58,471 nucleotides of DNA from an uncultured Calothrix sp. (GTDB taxonomy: Bacteria; Cyanobacteriota; Cyanobacteriia; Cyanobacteriales; Nostocaceae): contig CALJJQ010000109.1 of assembly GCA_937973965.1 (NCBI GenBank), positions 1-58,471 on the forward strand. The letters are read 5' to 3'. A program made the translations under genes and the position numbers. Of this stretch, positions 48,968-57,084 are shown in pieces. Position 1 is the stretch's first letter, and every line of letters begins with the position of its first letter. The notes beneath the pieces were generated by a model that was not told where the DNA came from, did not search any database, and worked only from the letters and a program-made list of their open reading frames with translations.

Positions 48968-49222
48968 TTAGGTTTTTTGGTTATCCGACTTAAATCGACC
49001 AGAGACAAATTCCCTTTGGCGTAGGTGCTTGGTTTTTCTTCCGGTCACCCGTTTTCGCCACATCCGAAAACTCGATGCCTTCATTTCTCGTCGCATAATT
49101 GCAATTGTCTCTGACTCTGACACACCAAACTGTGCTGCGATCGCTTCAAAGGGTGTTCTATCTTCCCAGGCCATTTCCACGATTCTATCGATTACTTCCT
49201 GGCTAAGTTCAAGCTTTGGCAT
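48968..49222 (-). CDS. DUF2805/TIGR03643 family protein
   Basis: An 84-residue basic protein. LSQEVIDRIVEMAWEDRTPF followed by EAIAAQFGVSESETIAIMRR resembles a helix-turn-helix, and MKASSFRMWRKRVTGRKTKH is the strongly conserved end of the TIGR03643/DUF2805 family. DNA or RNA binding is likely but unproven. Confidence 0.88.
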   Translation of the reverse strand: MPKLELSQEVIDRIVEMAWEDRTPFEAIAAQFGVSESETIAIMRREMKASSFRMWRKRVTGRKTKHLRQREFVSGRFKSDNQKT

Positions 49223-49273
49223 AGGTTAAGTAAAAGGAGAAAAACATAGAGTCAACTAGACCCAAATTATAAA

Positions 49274-49924
49274 CTATTCCCATGAATACTGACGACTAGT
49301 AATAAATGCTTGACGTTTTGCATGGATATTTTTCATATGTTTTTTCAATGTGTTAATTGTGGTATAAAGTTGGGAGGCAATATTTTTATAGCTATGATTA
49401 GTTCGGTAAAGATGCCAAACTTCCGCTTCACGGGGAGTTAACTGATATTGCTGGCTTTCAGTAACAGCTAAATTTGTGACTGATTCAGAACGGCTTTCAA
49501 TCGTAATTAAAATAGACAATATGGGATAAATATCTAGTTTTAATAATCGGACTTGAATACGAAAAATTTCATCCTGATTTAAGCGTATTTCATCTTCGAT
49601 AATTCCAGCTATATTGGATTTTTGGGGATTTGTATTCAAAATTGACTGATAAAACCGCCAAATAGTTGTTACAAGTTTATTTTCATCGCTATTGAATTTT
49701 ACACATAGACTCTGAAAATAATTATTTGTATAGATCAACTCACCCTCCATACTCATAATTAAAATTCCATTTTGGAGATTTTCCAGAACTTGTAGGAATA
49801 AATTTGATTCTGGCAATATATTGGGGACAGAAATTATTTGACTGTGACTTTTCAGCCATTTTAAACACAATTGTGATGGAGATTTAGGTAAAGCACAGGT
49901 TTCTGGAATAAATGTTTTCATCAT
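49274..49924 (-). CDS. PAS-like and LuxR-type HTH transcriptional regulator
   Basis: A 216-residue protein. Residues about 43-130 look like a PAS sensor (LQVLENLQNGILIMSMEGEL, then IYTNNYFQSLC). The C-terminal LTPREAEVWHLYRTNHSYKN followed by IASQLYTTINTLKKHMKNIH is a LuxR/GerE helix-turn-helix. No phosphoacceptor receiver domain is seen, so input probably comes through the PAS part or a partner. The target genes are unknown. It is next to the DUF2805 gene (51 bp), same strand. Confidence 0.88.
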   Translation of the reverse strand: MMKTFIPETCALPKSPSQLCLKWLKSHSQIISVPNILPESNLFLQVLENLQNGILIMSMEGELIYTNNYFQSLCVKFNSDENKLVTTIWRFYQSILNTNPQKSNIAGIIEDEIRLNQDEIFRIQVRLLKLDIYPILSILITIESRSESVTNLAVTESQQYQLTPREAEVWHLYRTNHSYKNIASQLYTTINTLKKHMKNIHAKRQAFITSRQYSWE

Positions 49925-50109
49925 CTTGTTTTCTGAATAACTAATAATATCAATGGCACCAATCAGCTTCCTACTAATGCAGAGATAAATATGAATACAG
50001 TTCAGAGTGGCATTTTCTGCAACCGATTCCCTGTTCTATATTCAAATTCAATAATTTATTCATAATTTTCGGCAAAATGCCAGTAAGCGCATTGATATCC
50101 TAGACAAAC

Positions 50110-50217
50110 TAGTGGTCTGTCCTATTAATTTTGAGTGGTGAGAAAAGGCACGTAGTAGCACTTTAGTGTTTGTTAAAGCCACTACTACACACACCTCAGA
50201 ACCTATGTGTTCAATTA
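50110..50217 (+). repeat. Family A MITE-like repeat, copy 4
   Basis: It opens CTAGTGGTCTGTCCTATTAA, has GGCACGTAGTAGCACTTTAG inside, then AAGCCACTACTACACACACC and TCAGAACCTATG. It matches copies 1 and 2 at both ends of the core. Confidence 0.7.
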
Positions 50218-50353
50218 CTAGCAGAATCAATGCTAATATCTAGATGTCAGCAAAATAATTGATCCAATCTTGATAACATTCCCAATGAAGTAATTTTGGT
50301 TATTCCCCAGTATCAAGCCAAAACCCCGGTAAAGTTTTTAAAAACGAAATAAA

Positions 50354-50493
50354 TAGGTAGGTGCAATTAAACATCAAACCACAATGTAACCAATCATTCG
50401 ACGAAAAGCCTTACCCCCCCCGTACAGACGCGATATATCGCGTCTCTCCCTATTCCCTGATTTGAACGAAAATTTTCACCACCCACCTACTTA
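50354..50493. repeat. Family C repeat, copy 1, with GACGCGATATATCGCGTC core
   Basis: It begins TAGGTAGGTGCAATTAAACA, then TAACCAATCATTCG, then a perfect 20-bp palindrome AGACGCGATATATCGCGTCT at 50426-50445, then GAACGAAAATTTTCACCACC and CACCTACTTATC. Copy 2 at 55376-55500 is the same unit in reverse, with a different palindrome at the centre. Confidence 0.75.
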
Positions 50494-51102
50494 TCAGCAA
50501 ATCGGTTGCTTCCCTGGATTAACAGCATGAATATACTCACTACCCGAAGCGGGAAAACCTCGCTGATAACAAGCTTCTTCCGGTTTTCCCCAACCTAACT
50601 GTAAAATTAGTTCTAAAAATTGAGTGTTTGCGTATACACACAAACCAGCCCATTCACTACGCAGGAAAATCCGTTCTACATCCTCTGGCTGAATTTGTTG
50701 AAATTGCTTACCATTGTGAAAACTTAAATACAAATCCATGTCAGCAGTCACACTACGCCAAAATTCTACAATCGAATTTTTCGCTGCATATAATATTAAT
50801 AAATCACTATTGAGTGCAGCTAATTGGGGATCAACCTCCGGATAGCGAAGACATTTACCTTTAACTATAACCTCTTTCCAAATAATCCCGGAAACTTGAT
50901 GTTGTCGTTGATAATCATGAATGGCTGCCTTAAAATCTTGATAAGCAGTAAACTTTTGTAGACCCTCAGCTTGAATAAATTGATCGAGAATCGGATTTCC
51001 CGAAACTGATACATCTAATTTCAGACGTTCTCCCTTCAGACAAGCTTGTCTTTCTGCGGCCAGAATTTGAATTAGTTCCTGGGTAGTGTAAACCTTTGAC
51101 AT
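50494..51102 (-). CDS. Hypothetical protein, unknown function
   Basis: About 202 residues, not recognised. MSKVYTTQELIQILAAERQA followed by CLKGERLKLDVSVSGNPIL is the N-terminus from the ATG chosen here; a GTG at 51114 would add four residues. It looks soluble, with mixed helix and strand (FRSEWAGLCVYANTQFLELI-like), and no signal peptide or membrane helix. It may be cyanobacterial-specific. The family C repeat directly abuts its stop codon. Confidence 0.7.
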   Translation of the reverse strand: MSKVYTTQELIQILAAERQACLKGERLKLDVSVSGNPILDQFIQAEGLQKFTAYQDFKAAIHDYQRQHQVSGIIWKEVIVKGKCLRYPEVDPQLAALNSDLLILYAAKNSIVEFWRSVTADMDLYLSFHNGKQFQQIQPEDVERIFLRSEWAGLCVYANTQFLELILQLGWGKPEEACYQRGFPASGSEYIHAVNPGKQPIC

Positions 51103-51114
51103 CGGAACACTCAC

Positions 51115-51417
51115 TATGGGTCAAGAAGTTTATGCAGCGATGGAAATTTAACAAAGAAAGCTAGTACCGGGATACGGAATAACTCAGACATGGAGTACAA
51201 AATATATCATCACTAGTGACTGCGACTGGAAAATGCAAGCGCAATTGTACTCTGTTGATTTACCCTTTTGACCCTGTTTACTAACTTCCGACTGACTCAA
51301 ATCTGAGTCAATATTATCCCGGTTAAATCGCAGAAATTGCAGTATCTAATATCACGAAAAGCATTTTTTATTCAGTATTTGTGACATTCACTACAACTGA
51401 TTGATTTAGAATTTTAA
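51115..51417. other. Gap of 303 bp; nothing recognised
   Basis: AT-rich sequence between the hypothetical gene and the thioredoxin-fold gene, both on the minus strand. No repeat, hairpin or gene is clear. It presumably carries the promoter of the hypothetical gene. Confidence 0.4.
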
Positions 51418-52017
51418 TTACTGAGTTAGCTCACTATTAAACTCATTAAAAGAGCGGCGCTTTAACTCTTGGGATTCAGAGCGAGGTAATAAATCAAACA
51501 CCTCCCGCAAACGGTCATCAATTTCTTCATAGGGAACTTGTCCAGACTTATTCAAAACCACCTGTCCTTCTTGGTTAAAAACAACAACTTGGGGAACTTT
51601 GCCAGAATAAAAATATCCTGGTTCATCCGGTGAGTATTTATCCTTCGGCGCGATCGCATCTACATCTACAGGGATAATTTCTGCCGCTTGTCCGTAAAAT
51701 GCCTGAACCTGGGAAACCACCAGGGCATATTCTTTACAGTCACTGCTGTCATCTATGTAAAAAGTGAGAAATACAGGCTTATGTTCAGCGAGCGCTTTTG
51801 CAAGAGTTTCCCGCGCTGGAACTAGGGAACCATTCCCAGCATAGACGACAAAAATATTCCCATCATAACGGTCATCTTTAATACCTGCATTCGCCGGAGC
51901 AACAAAACACAACCAGAGAGAAATTCCCACCAGACAAAAACAAGTAAAAAGCTGACCCCATCTGGCTTTGTCAAGGAGGAGGAAGGATTTTAATTTTTCG
52001 AGCTTGATCAGTTGCAT
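51418..52017 (-). CDS. Thioredoxin-fold thylakoid protein, likely photosystem I accumulation factor
   Basis: A 199-residue protein with an N-terminal hydrophobic segment (LFTCFCLVGISLWLCFVAPA, then NA), a signal or anchor. A thioredoxin-like domain follows (KPVFLTFYIDDSSDCKEYAL; GKVPQVVVFNQEGQVVLNKS). The CxxC motif is missing: only one Cys is left at the expected place (SSDCKEYA), so classical disulfide exchange is unlikely. I place it with the thylakoid proteins annotated as photosystem I accumulation factors, from memory. It is divergent from petB, 519 bp apart. Confidence 0.7.
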   Translation of the reverse strand: MQLIKLEKLKSFLLLDKARWGQLFTCFCLVGISLWLCFVAPANAGIKDDRYDGNIFVVYAGNGSLVPARETLAKALAEHKPVFLTFYIDDSSDCKEYALVVSQVQAFYGQAAEIIPVDVDAIAPKDKYSPDEPGYFYSGKVPQVVVFNQEGQVVLNKSGQVPYEEIDDRLREVFDLLPRSESQELKRRSFNEFNSELTQ

Positions 52018-52536
52018 TTGCCGAAACCTGTTTGACTGATATGGGTAATTGTTAAATTTTCTTTACGCTGACACTATTGTTATAAGATACACTTTCTCGG
52101 TTCGAGGATGCTAAAAGACTTGCGAAAATAATTATTTCATCATCGGGTGTAGTCCACCAAGGCAAACAGTTTTTCCCCTGCTTTTCTCCCGAATCCACCC
52201 GATAAAGATGATATTTCCCCCTCGACTATGTTACTTTTTTTATAGAAGCGATGCATTGTCTGATGGCAGCAAAAATGCTCAATCCATCATGCATCCTCCC
52301 AAAAAACGTTAAAATCGTCTTTGGTGTGCGTTTATCTCGATTGCCCCCAAAGCGGTCGCAATACATAAACAATAAATATCTGTTGCGAAGTGTTAAATTT
52401 ATGAACAAATTTAGCCCTTGCACAAGCCAAAAAGTCAAAGCGTCATCGTCGCTTTGCTAAAATCCCAACACCACCTGATTGGGAGACCTCAAAAAACCGC
52501 AATCAAATCAATTCATCAATCGGAACTCAAGATTTT
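52018..52536. promoter_or_regulatory. Divergent region upstream of petB
   Basis: A 519-bp gap between the thylakoid thioredoxin-fold gene and petB. It should carry both promoters. Short open frames here have no support. No operator or RNA element could be assigned. Confidence 0.4.
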
Positions 52537-53184
52537 ATGGCAAACGTTTACGACTGGTTTGAAGAACGCTTGGAAATCCAAGCGATCGCTGACGATGTTA
52601 CCAGCAAATATGTACCACCCCACGTAAATATCTTCTACTGCTTGGGTGGAATAACTCTGACTTGCTTCCTAATCCAGTTTGCGACTGGATTTGCCATGAC
52701 CTTCTACTACAAACCAACCGTCACCGAAGCATACTCTTCCGTTCAATACATCATGAACGAAGTTAATTTCGGTTGGTTAATTCGCTCGATCCATCGTTGG
52801 TCAGCAAGCATGATGGTATTGATGATGATTCTCCACGTGTTCCGGGTCTATTTAACGGGTGGTTTCAAGAAACCCCGCGAATTAACCTGGGTAAGCGGAG
52901 TAATTTTGGCAGTAATTACAGTATCCTTCGGTGTTACAGGCTATTCCTTACCTTGGGACCAGGTTGGTTACTGGGCTGTGAAAATCGTCAGTGGTGTACC
53001 AGAAGCGATTCCCGTAGTTGGGACATTAATTGCTGATTTATTACGGGGTGGTGCTAGCGTCGGTCAAGCAACCCTAACCCGTTACTACAGCGCCCATACA
53101 TTTGTTTTACCCTGGTTAATTGCGGTCTTCATGCTATTGCACTTCCTGATGATTCGCAAACAAGGTATTTCTGGTCCCCTCTAA
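52537..53184 (+). CDS. petB: Cytochrome b6
   Basis: The haem-bearing subunit of the cytochrome b6f complex that passes electrons from plastoquinol towards photosystem I. It has 215 residues. Cys35 (NIFYCLGG) is the attachment site for the extra haem c(n). Histidine pairs for the b haems lie in [20 protein letters not shown] and THFVLPW-type positions ([20 protein letters not shown]). [20 protein letters not shown] is the Q-site region. It is followed by petD, 302 bp downstream. Confidence 0.98.
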   Translation: MANVYDWFEERLEIQAIADDVTSKYVPPHVNIFYCLGGITLTCFLIQFATGFAMTFYYKPTVTEAYSSVQYIMNEVNFGWLIRSIHRWSASMMVLMMILHVFRVYLTGGFKKPRELTWVSGVILAVITVSFGVTGYSLPWDQVGYWAVKIVSGVPEAIPVVGTLIADLLRGGASVGQATLTRYYSAHTFVLPWLIAVFMLLHFLMIRKQGISGPL

Positions 53185-53486
53185 GGACTATGACGTTAGG
53201 TTTTGAGGTTGGAGATTTGTGTTTATCACTCCAACCTGACCGGAAAGACTTAATCAGTGGTTTAGTGTCCACTGATACGAAATTATCAGGAAATTTTCTG
53301 TGACTCAGGCTTACAACTTTGAGGATTTTGTTTTAAACTGGTGTCTAGAGGCCCATAATAGATACTGAAAACATACTCAACAAAAATTGTATCGCAAAGC
53401 ATACAGTTGGCGTTCATGTTGTCGCCGATACAGGAAAACTTCACAAAAAGCGTTATCAACTTCAACAGGAGAACACTTTAAAAAGT
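53185..53486. other. petB-petD intergenic region
   Basis: This 302-bp gap has no coding sequence. A CAACAGGAGAACACTT segment about 20 bases before petD may be its ribosome-binding region. Nothing else is recognised. Confidence 0.45.
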
Positions 53487-53969
53487 ATGTCAACACTCAA
53501 AAAACCAGACCTGAGCGACCCTAATTTACGTGCTAAACTCGCTAAAGGCATGGGTCACAATTACTATGGTGAACCAGCATGGCCCAATGACCTGCTTTAT
53601 GTATTCCCTGTAGTAATTATGGGTTCTTTTGCCTGTATCGTCGCATTAGCGGTACTAGACCCCGCAGTTACAGGTGAACCAGCAAATCCCTTTGCAACTC
53701 CATTGGAAATTCTTCCAGAGTGGTATCTGTACCCTGTATTCCAGATTTTGCGTTCGGTTCCCAACAAACTCCTGGGAGTATTGTTGATGGCATCCGTACC
53801 ATTAGGGTTGATTCTCGTTCCCTTTATTGAGAACGTGAATAAATTTCAAAACCCCTTCCGTCGTCCCGTTGCTACTACCGTATTTTTAATCGGTACCTTG
53901 GTGACATTATGGTTGGGAATTGGTGCAACTTTCCCGATTGATAAATCCTTCACTTTAGGATTGTTCTAA
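53487..53969 (+). CDS. petD: Cytochrome b6f complex subunit IV
   Basis: The 160-residue partner of PetB, with three membrane helices ([60 protein letters not shown]). [20 protein letters not shown] is the quinol-oxidation (PEWY-type) site. It completes the core of the complex. The petCA pair is elsewhere. Confidence 0.98.
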   Translation: MSTLKKPDLSDPNLRAKLAKGMGHNYYGEPAWPNDLLYVFPVVIMGSFACIVALAVLDPAVTGEPANPFATPLEILPEWYLYPVFQILRSVPNKLLGVLLMASVPLGLILVPFIENVNKFQNPFRRPVATTVFLIGTLVTLWLGIGATFPIDKSFTLGLF

Positions 53970-53993
53970 TTTTTAAAAGCGCAAATGTGCGGG

Positions 53994-54056
53994 AACGCCT
54001 GTAAATTTCTCCATAGGTGTAGGAAAATACTTGTGGGAAATTTCTACAGGCGTTAG
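53994..54056 (+). terminator. Long-stem hairpin after petD
   Basis: AACGCCTGTAAATTTC pairs with GAAATTTCTACAGGCGTT (one bulged base) around a loop of about 28 bases. It starts 25 bp after the petD stop. The stem is long and stable and it lacks a long T-run. A terminator or 3'-stabilising structure fits. Confidence 0.6.
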
Positions 54057-54064
54057 TCTTAAGT

Positions 54065-54250
54065 TAGGGATAGCTGAAAAATAGTAGAGACACGATACAT
54101 TGGGCCTCTATCCTGCAAGAATTTAGAGAGTATTTGAGTTGCAGAAACAGCAAACAAATAGATGATATAAGGCTGAACAACCTGGAATTTGTAATTTTTG
54201 CAGCCTGTGAACAGTGAAGTTGTTGGGTTAAAACTATTCCCTGTAATTAG
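54065..54250. repeat. Family D dispersed repeat, copy 2
   Basis: It contains AGGGATAGCTGAAAAATAGT, GGAATTTGTAATTTTTGCAG and GTTAAAACTATTCCCTGTAA in the same order as copy 1 at 44202. A decayed AGAGACACGATACAT palindrome lies at about 54085-54108. Confidence 0.55.
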
Positions 54251-54744
54251 GAGTTTAATCGACAAGGTTCCAGTTCTGATTTTAAATCAAATCGATTAAG
54301 TTAGTTTATTTGGATTAAATTTCAGGGCTTCTGCACTAGTAAAGGAAAAACTTGGATTTTGAGATTACTTCATCTCATCATGATAGAGTAAAAAAGTAAT
54401 CTGTGTAATCATGATTGAGAGGTAATTTTACTTCTCTGTATTTAATTGTCAAATCGGGTGTAGCTACCGTCCCAATGGGTGCAAAATGATATACCACGAC
54501 CTAGACTGAATGTATGATAGTCAGGAAGTAAAATTTGTTTTTGTTTCCATCACTCTAGTAACTTTACTATATTGCAGAAAATAAAAAACTTTTGACCTGA
54601 ATTGCCTGCTAAATTTATACTAATAGTATATTCCAATTGTGAGGATAGATTCAGGTATATCCTAGAGCGAAAAAAAACCCAAGCTAAAAATCTTTGATTT
54701 GCGGCAAACACCCCTTATTAATTTAGGATTATAAGTCAAGGTCA
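54251..54744. other. AT-rich region upstream of anti-sigma gene
   Basis: About 490 bp without a gene or repeat that I recognise. It should carry the promoter for the anti-sigma gene. Confidence 0.4.
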
Positions 54745-55224
54745 ATGCTTAGCATATTGCAGCAAGACCATCTGACGGTGAAAAGCGAACTCAAACTTCT
54801 AAACCAGGTACAGCATTGGTTTGAGGACTTTTGTTTGCAACATTTGTCAAAATTAGGTTGGTCGGAAACCCAACTTTATCGTTTAAACCTTGCCCTTGCA
54901 GAAGGTTTTACCAATGCGGTGCGTCATGCCCATTATGCATTACCACCGGAGACTGCGATTGAAATCGGGTTATGGCTGTGGAAGGATCGATTGGAAATCC
55001 GTATTTGGGACTGTGGTCAACCATTTAACCCAGATGCGATCGCAGAACCTGAACCTGGTACACTACAAGTTGGAGGTTACGGGTGGTTTTTGCTACGGCG
55101 TTTGGCTGACCGGGTTGTTTACGAACGTGATACGGACGGTCGCAATTGTCTACTCATCGTCAAGTATGGTCAAACTCCATCGGGAGAATATTCTAAATCA
55201 AAAACTCCAAATCAATCTCAATAG
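54745..55224 (+). CDS. Anti-sigma regulatory factor, RsbW-like ATPase domain
   Basis: A 159-residue protein of the GHKL ATPase fold, serine-kinase anti-sigma type. LNLALAEGFTNAVRHAHYAL is the N-box, IRIWDCGQPFNPDAIAEPEP the G1 region, and GGYGWFLLRRLADRVVYERD the G2 region. RsbW-type proteins phosphorylate an anti-sigma antagonist or hold a sigma factor. No sigma factor or antagonist gene lies nearby, so the partner is unknown. The C-terminal tail is Ser/Lys-rich. Confidence 0.9.
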   Translation: MLSILQQDHLTVKSELKLLNQVQHWFEDFCLQHLSKLGWSETQLYRLNLALAEGFTNAVRHAHYALPPETAIEIGLWLWKDRLEIRIWDCGQPFNPDAIAEPEPGTLQVGGYGWFLLRRLADRVVYERDTDGRNCLLIVKYGQTPSGEYSKSKTPNQSQ

Positions 55225-55375
55225 AACAGAAGAATAGATATCAATTAGCACCCGTGGGATTCTTCAAAGTTAGTTTCCGACGGGAATTATTTTTTGAGTA
55301 TTTGACCACACCAAACAGGTGGCGTCAGGGAGTGGTGAGTAGTGATTAGGAGAAATCACTTTCACTGGTGTAAGC

Positions 55376-55500
55376 AGTAAGTAGGTGGGTGGTAAAAATT
55401 GTCGTTGAGATCAGGGAGTAGAGACGACCCGTCGGGTCGTCTCTACGCCTAATGATTGGTTATATTGCGGCTTTATGTTTAATTGCACCTACTTACTTAC
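55376..55500. repeat. Family C repeat, copy 2, with GACGACCCG core
   Basis: It begins AGTAAGTAGGTGGGTGGTAA, then a perfect palindrome GTAGAGACGACCCG-T-CGGGTCGTCTCTAC at 55418-55446, then AATGATTGGTTATATTGCGG, TTTAATTGCACCTACTTA. It is the reverse complement of copy 1 (50354-50493) outside the core; the core is a different palindrome. Confidence 0.75.
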
Positions 55501-55844
55501 ATGTAATTTATAAAGAAAATTGCCCTGTTTACATAATAAAACGTAAATGGGGTAACTTAAATAACCATAATCACGTATATGATTCGTATAAAAAAAAATC
55601 AGTAAACCCGTAAACCCAGCGTTAGTTTTGCCCGTTTCCATTTGTTAGGATTTTGGCTGCAAGGAGGTCTGATGTCGGTAGCAAAGGGCACTTAGCTAGT
55701 CAACTGTGATGGTTAAGTGTTCTGCCGACTTCACTAATAGTTAATCAGCGACTTAGAGAAACTGAAACTGATTTTGCTCCCTTGCGATAGAGGTGTATTC
55801 TGTCACTTTGTCTAGTAGCAAGTGTGAAAAGGGAAACAGAAAAA
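55501..55844. other. Upstream region of GDP-mannose dehydratase-like gene
   Basis: A 344-bp stretch without a gene. AT-rich at first, then a long hairpin at 55674-55729 listed separately. The ribosome-binding region is AAGGGAAACAG just before 55845. Confidence 0.5.
55674..55729 (+). ncRNA. Candidate leader or small RNA stem-loop
   Basis: GTCGGTAG (55674-55681) pairs with CTGCCGAC (55722-55729), and CACTTA (55689-55694) with TAAGTG (55714-55719), around an internal loop. The outer eight pairs include one wobble. It lies about 115 bp upstream of the dehydratase-like gene. No T-run follows, so it may be a leader structure rather than a terminator. Function unknown. Confidence 0.35.
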
Positions 55845-56843
55845 ATGGTGAAAACAGCGCTAATTACTGGTATTACAGGTCAGGATGGTTATTATTTAAG
55901 TCATCTTCTGGTAGAAAAGGGCTATCGAGTCGTAGGATTAGTTCCACCTCGTCGGCAACCAAACTTGACGAAACTGGGTTCACTGGTGAATCAGGTGGAA
56001 ATTTATACGGTTGATTTAACCAGTAGTATGGCGCTGTTGACGGCAATTGAAAATTTACGTCCCGATGAAATTTATAACCTTGCTGCACCAAGCTTTGTTC
56101 CAGATTCCTGGCATAATCCTCTGGGAACACTGGATTTGATTACAGGTACTGCAACACGCATGTTAGAGGCAATCCGGAGTGTGGGATTGGCAACAAGATT
56201 TTATCAGGCTAGTAGTTCAGAAATGTTTGGCGATGTGATTAGTTCTCCTCAAAACGAGGAAACGACATTTCGTCCGAAAAATCCCTATGCTGCGGCGAAA
56301 TTACATGCTCACTGGACAATGGTGCATCACCGTCAGCGTTATGGTTTATTTGCCTGTAGCGGGATTCTTTATAATCACGAATCGCCTTTACGTTCCCCTC
56401 AGTTTATGACACGGAAAGTATCCCTAGCAGCAGCTTCAATTAAGCTAGGGATTACAGACCGCTTAGAAATGGGTAATTTGGATGCGAAGAGAGATTGGGG
56501 ATTTGCGGGTGATTACGTTGAGGCAATGTGGCGGATGTTGCAAGTTGAGCAACCGGAAGAGTTTGTGATCGGTACGGGAATATTACATAGTGTGCGTGAA
56601 GTGGTGGAAACAGCCTTTGACTGTGTGGGGTTGGATTGGCAAAAGTATATTGTGGTGAATCCAGAGTTTTTGCGTCCTGATGAGCATTTTCAATTAGTGG
56701 CTGACCCCAGTAAAGCAAAGGCAAAGTTGGGTTGGCAGCCAAAGGTGAAATTGGCGGAAGTGATTGAAATGATGGTGCAAGCGGATTTGGAAAGATTGCA
56801 ATGTGGTTCATTAGCACCGACGGCTTTGATTCCTAGGGTTTAG
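55845..56843 (+). CDS. GDP-mannose 4,6-dehydratase-like NAD-dependent epimerase/dehydratase
   Basis: A 332-residue extended short-chain dehydrogenase. The Rossmann motif is ALITGITGQDGYYLSHLLVE. The active site is Ser in QASSSEMFGDV and Tyr-Lys in KNPYAAAKLHAHWTMV. FRPKNPYAAAK and GILYNHESPLRSPQFMTRKV are typical of GDP-mannose dehydratases, which make GDP-4-keto-6-deoxymannose for fucose or rhamnose derivatives. Substrate is inferred; other NDP-sugar dehydratases are possible. MVKTALITG at 55845 is a better start than the ATG at 55824, with GGGAAACAG upstream. Confidence 0.88.
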   Translation: MVKTALITGITGQDGYYLSHLLVEKGYRVVGLVPPRRQPNLTKLGSLVNQVEIYTVDLTSSMALLTAIENLRPDEIYNLAAPSFVPDSWHNPLGTLDLITGTATRMLEAIRSVGLATRFYQASSSEMFGDVISSPQNEETTFRPKNPYAAAKLHAHWTMVHHRQRYGLFACSGILYNHESPLRSPQFMTRKVSLAAASIKLGITDRLEMGNLDAKRDWGFAGDYVEAMWRMLQVEQPEEFVIGTGILHSVREVVETAFDCVGLDWQKYIVVNPEFLRPDEHFQLVADPSKAKAKLGWQPKVKLAEVIEMMVQADLERLQCGSLAPTALIPRV

Positions 56844-56888
56844 GGAGATAGAAGATAGGAGGGATGATTTATTTGCTTCTCTGCACCT

Positions 56889-56975
56889 GTATTTCTCACG
56901 AGTAAGTTATAAGACTTGATTAACTCCTCAATCTTCTTTCTAATCCCTAGTCTGTGAAAATTTTCGGGAGTAGCC
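56889..56975 (+). repeat. Degraded family B repeat
   Basis: TGTATTTCTCACGAGTAAGT then TATAAGACTTGATTAACTCC keeps the order of the family B left half; the right end (CTGTGAAAATTTTCGGGAG) is decayed. It lies between the dehydratase-like gene and the GT4 gene. Confidence 0.5.
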
Positions 56976-57084
56976 TACCTGTGCTGCTAACACCAGAATG
57001 TATAAAAGTGCTTTTTCCCAACTCACTACTCCCTACTCCCCATTCCCGATTTCATACCCGCATTTATATCTAAAAATATAATTT

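Larger units (their letters stand above)
49925..50493. other. Intergenic region with two repeat elements
   Basis: About 570 bp without a gene. It holds a family A copy (about 50110-50217) and a family C copy (about 50354-50493) with its palindromic core at 50426-50445. The upstream part should carry the promoter of the PAS-LuxR gene. Confidence 0.6.

Noticed and set aside
48968-49924. Two-component system
   Set aside because: The LuxR-type protein lacks a receiver domain and no histidine kinase is nearby.
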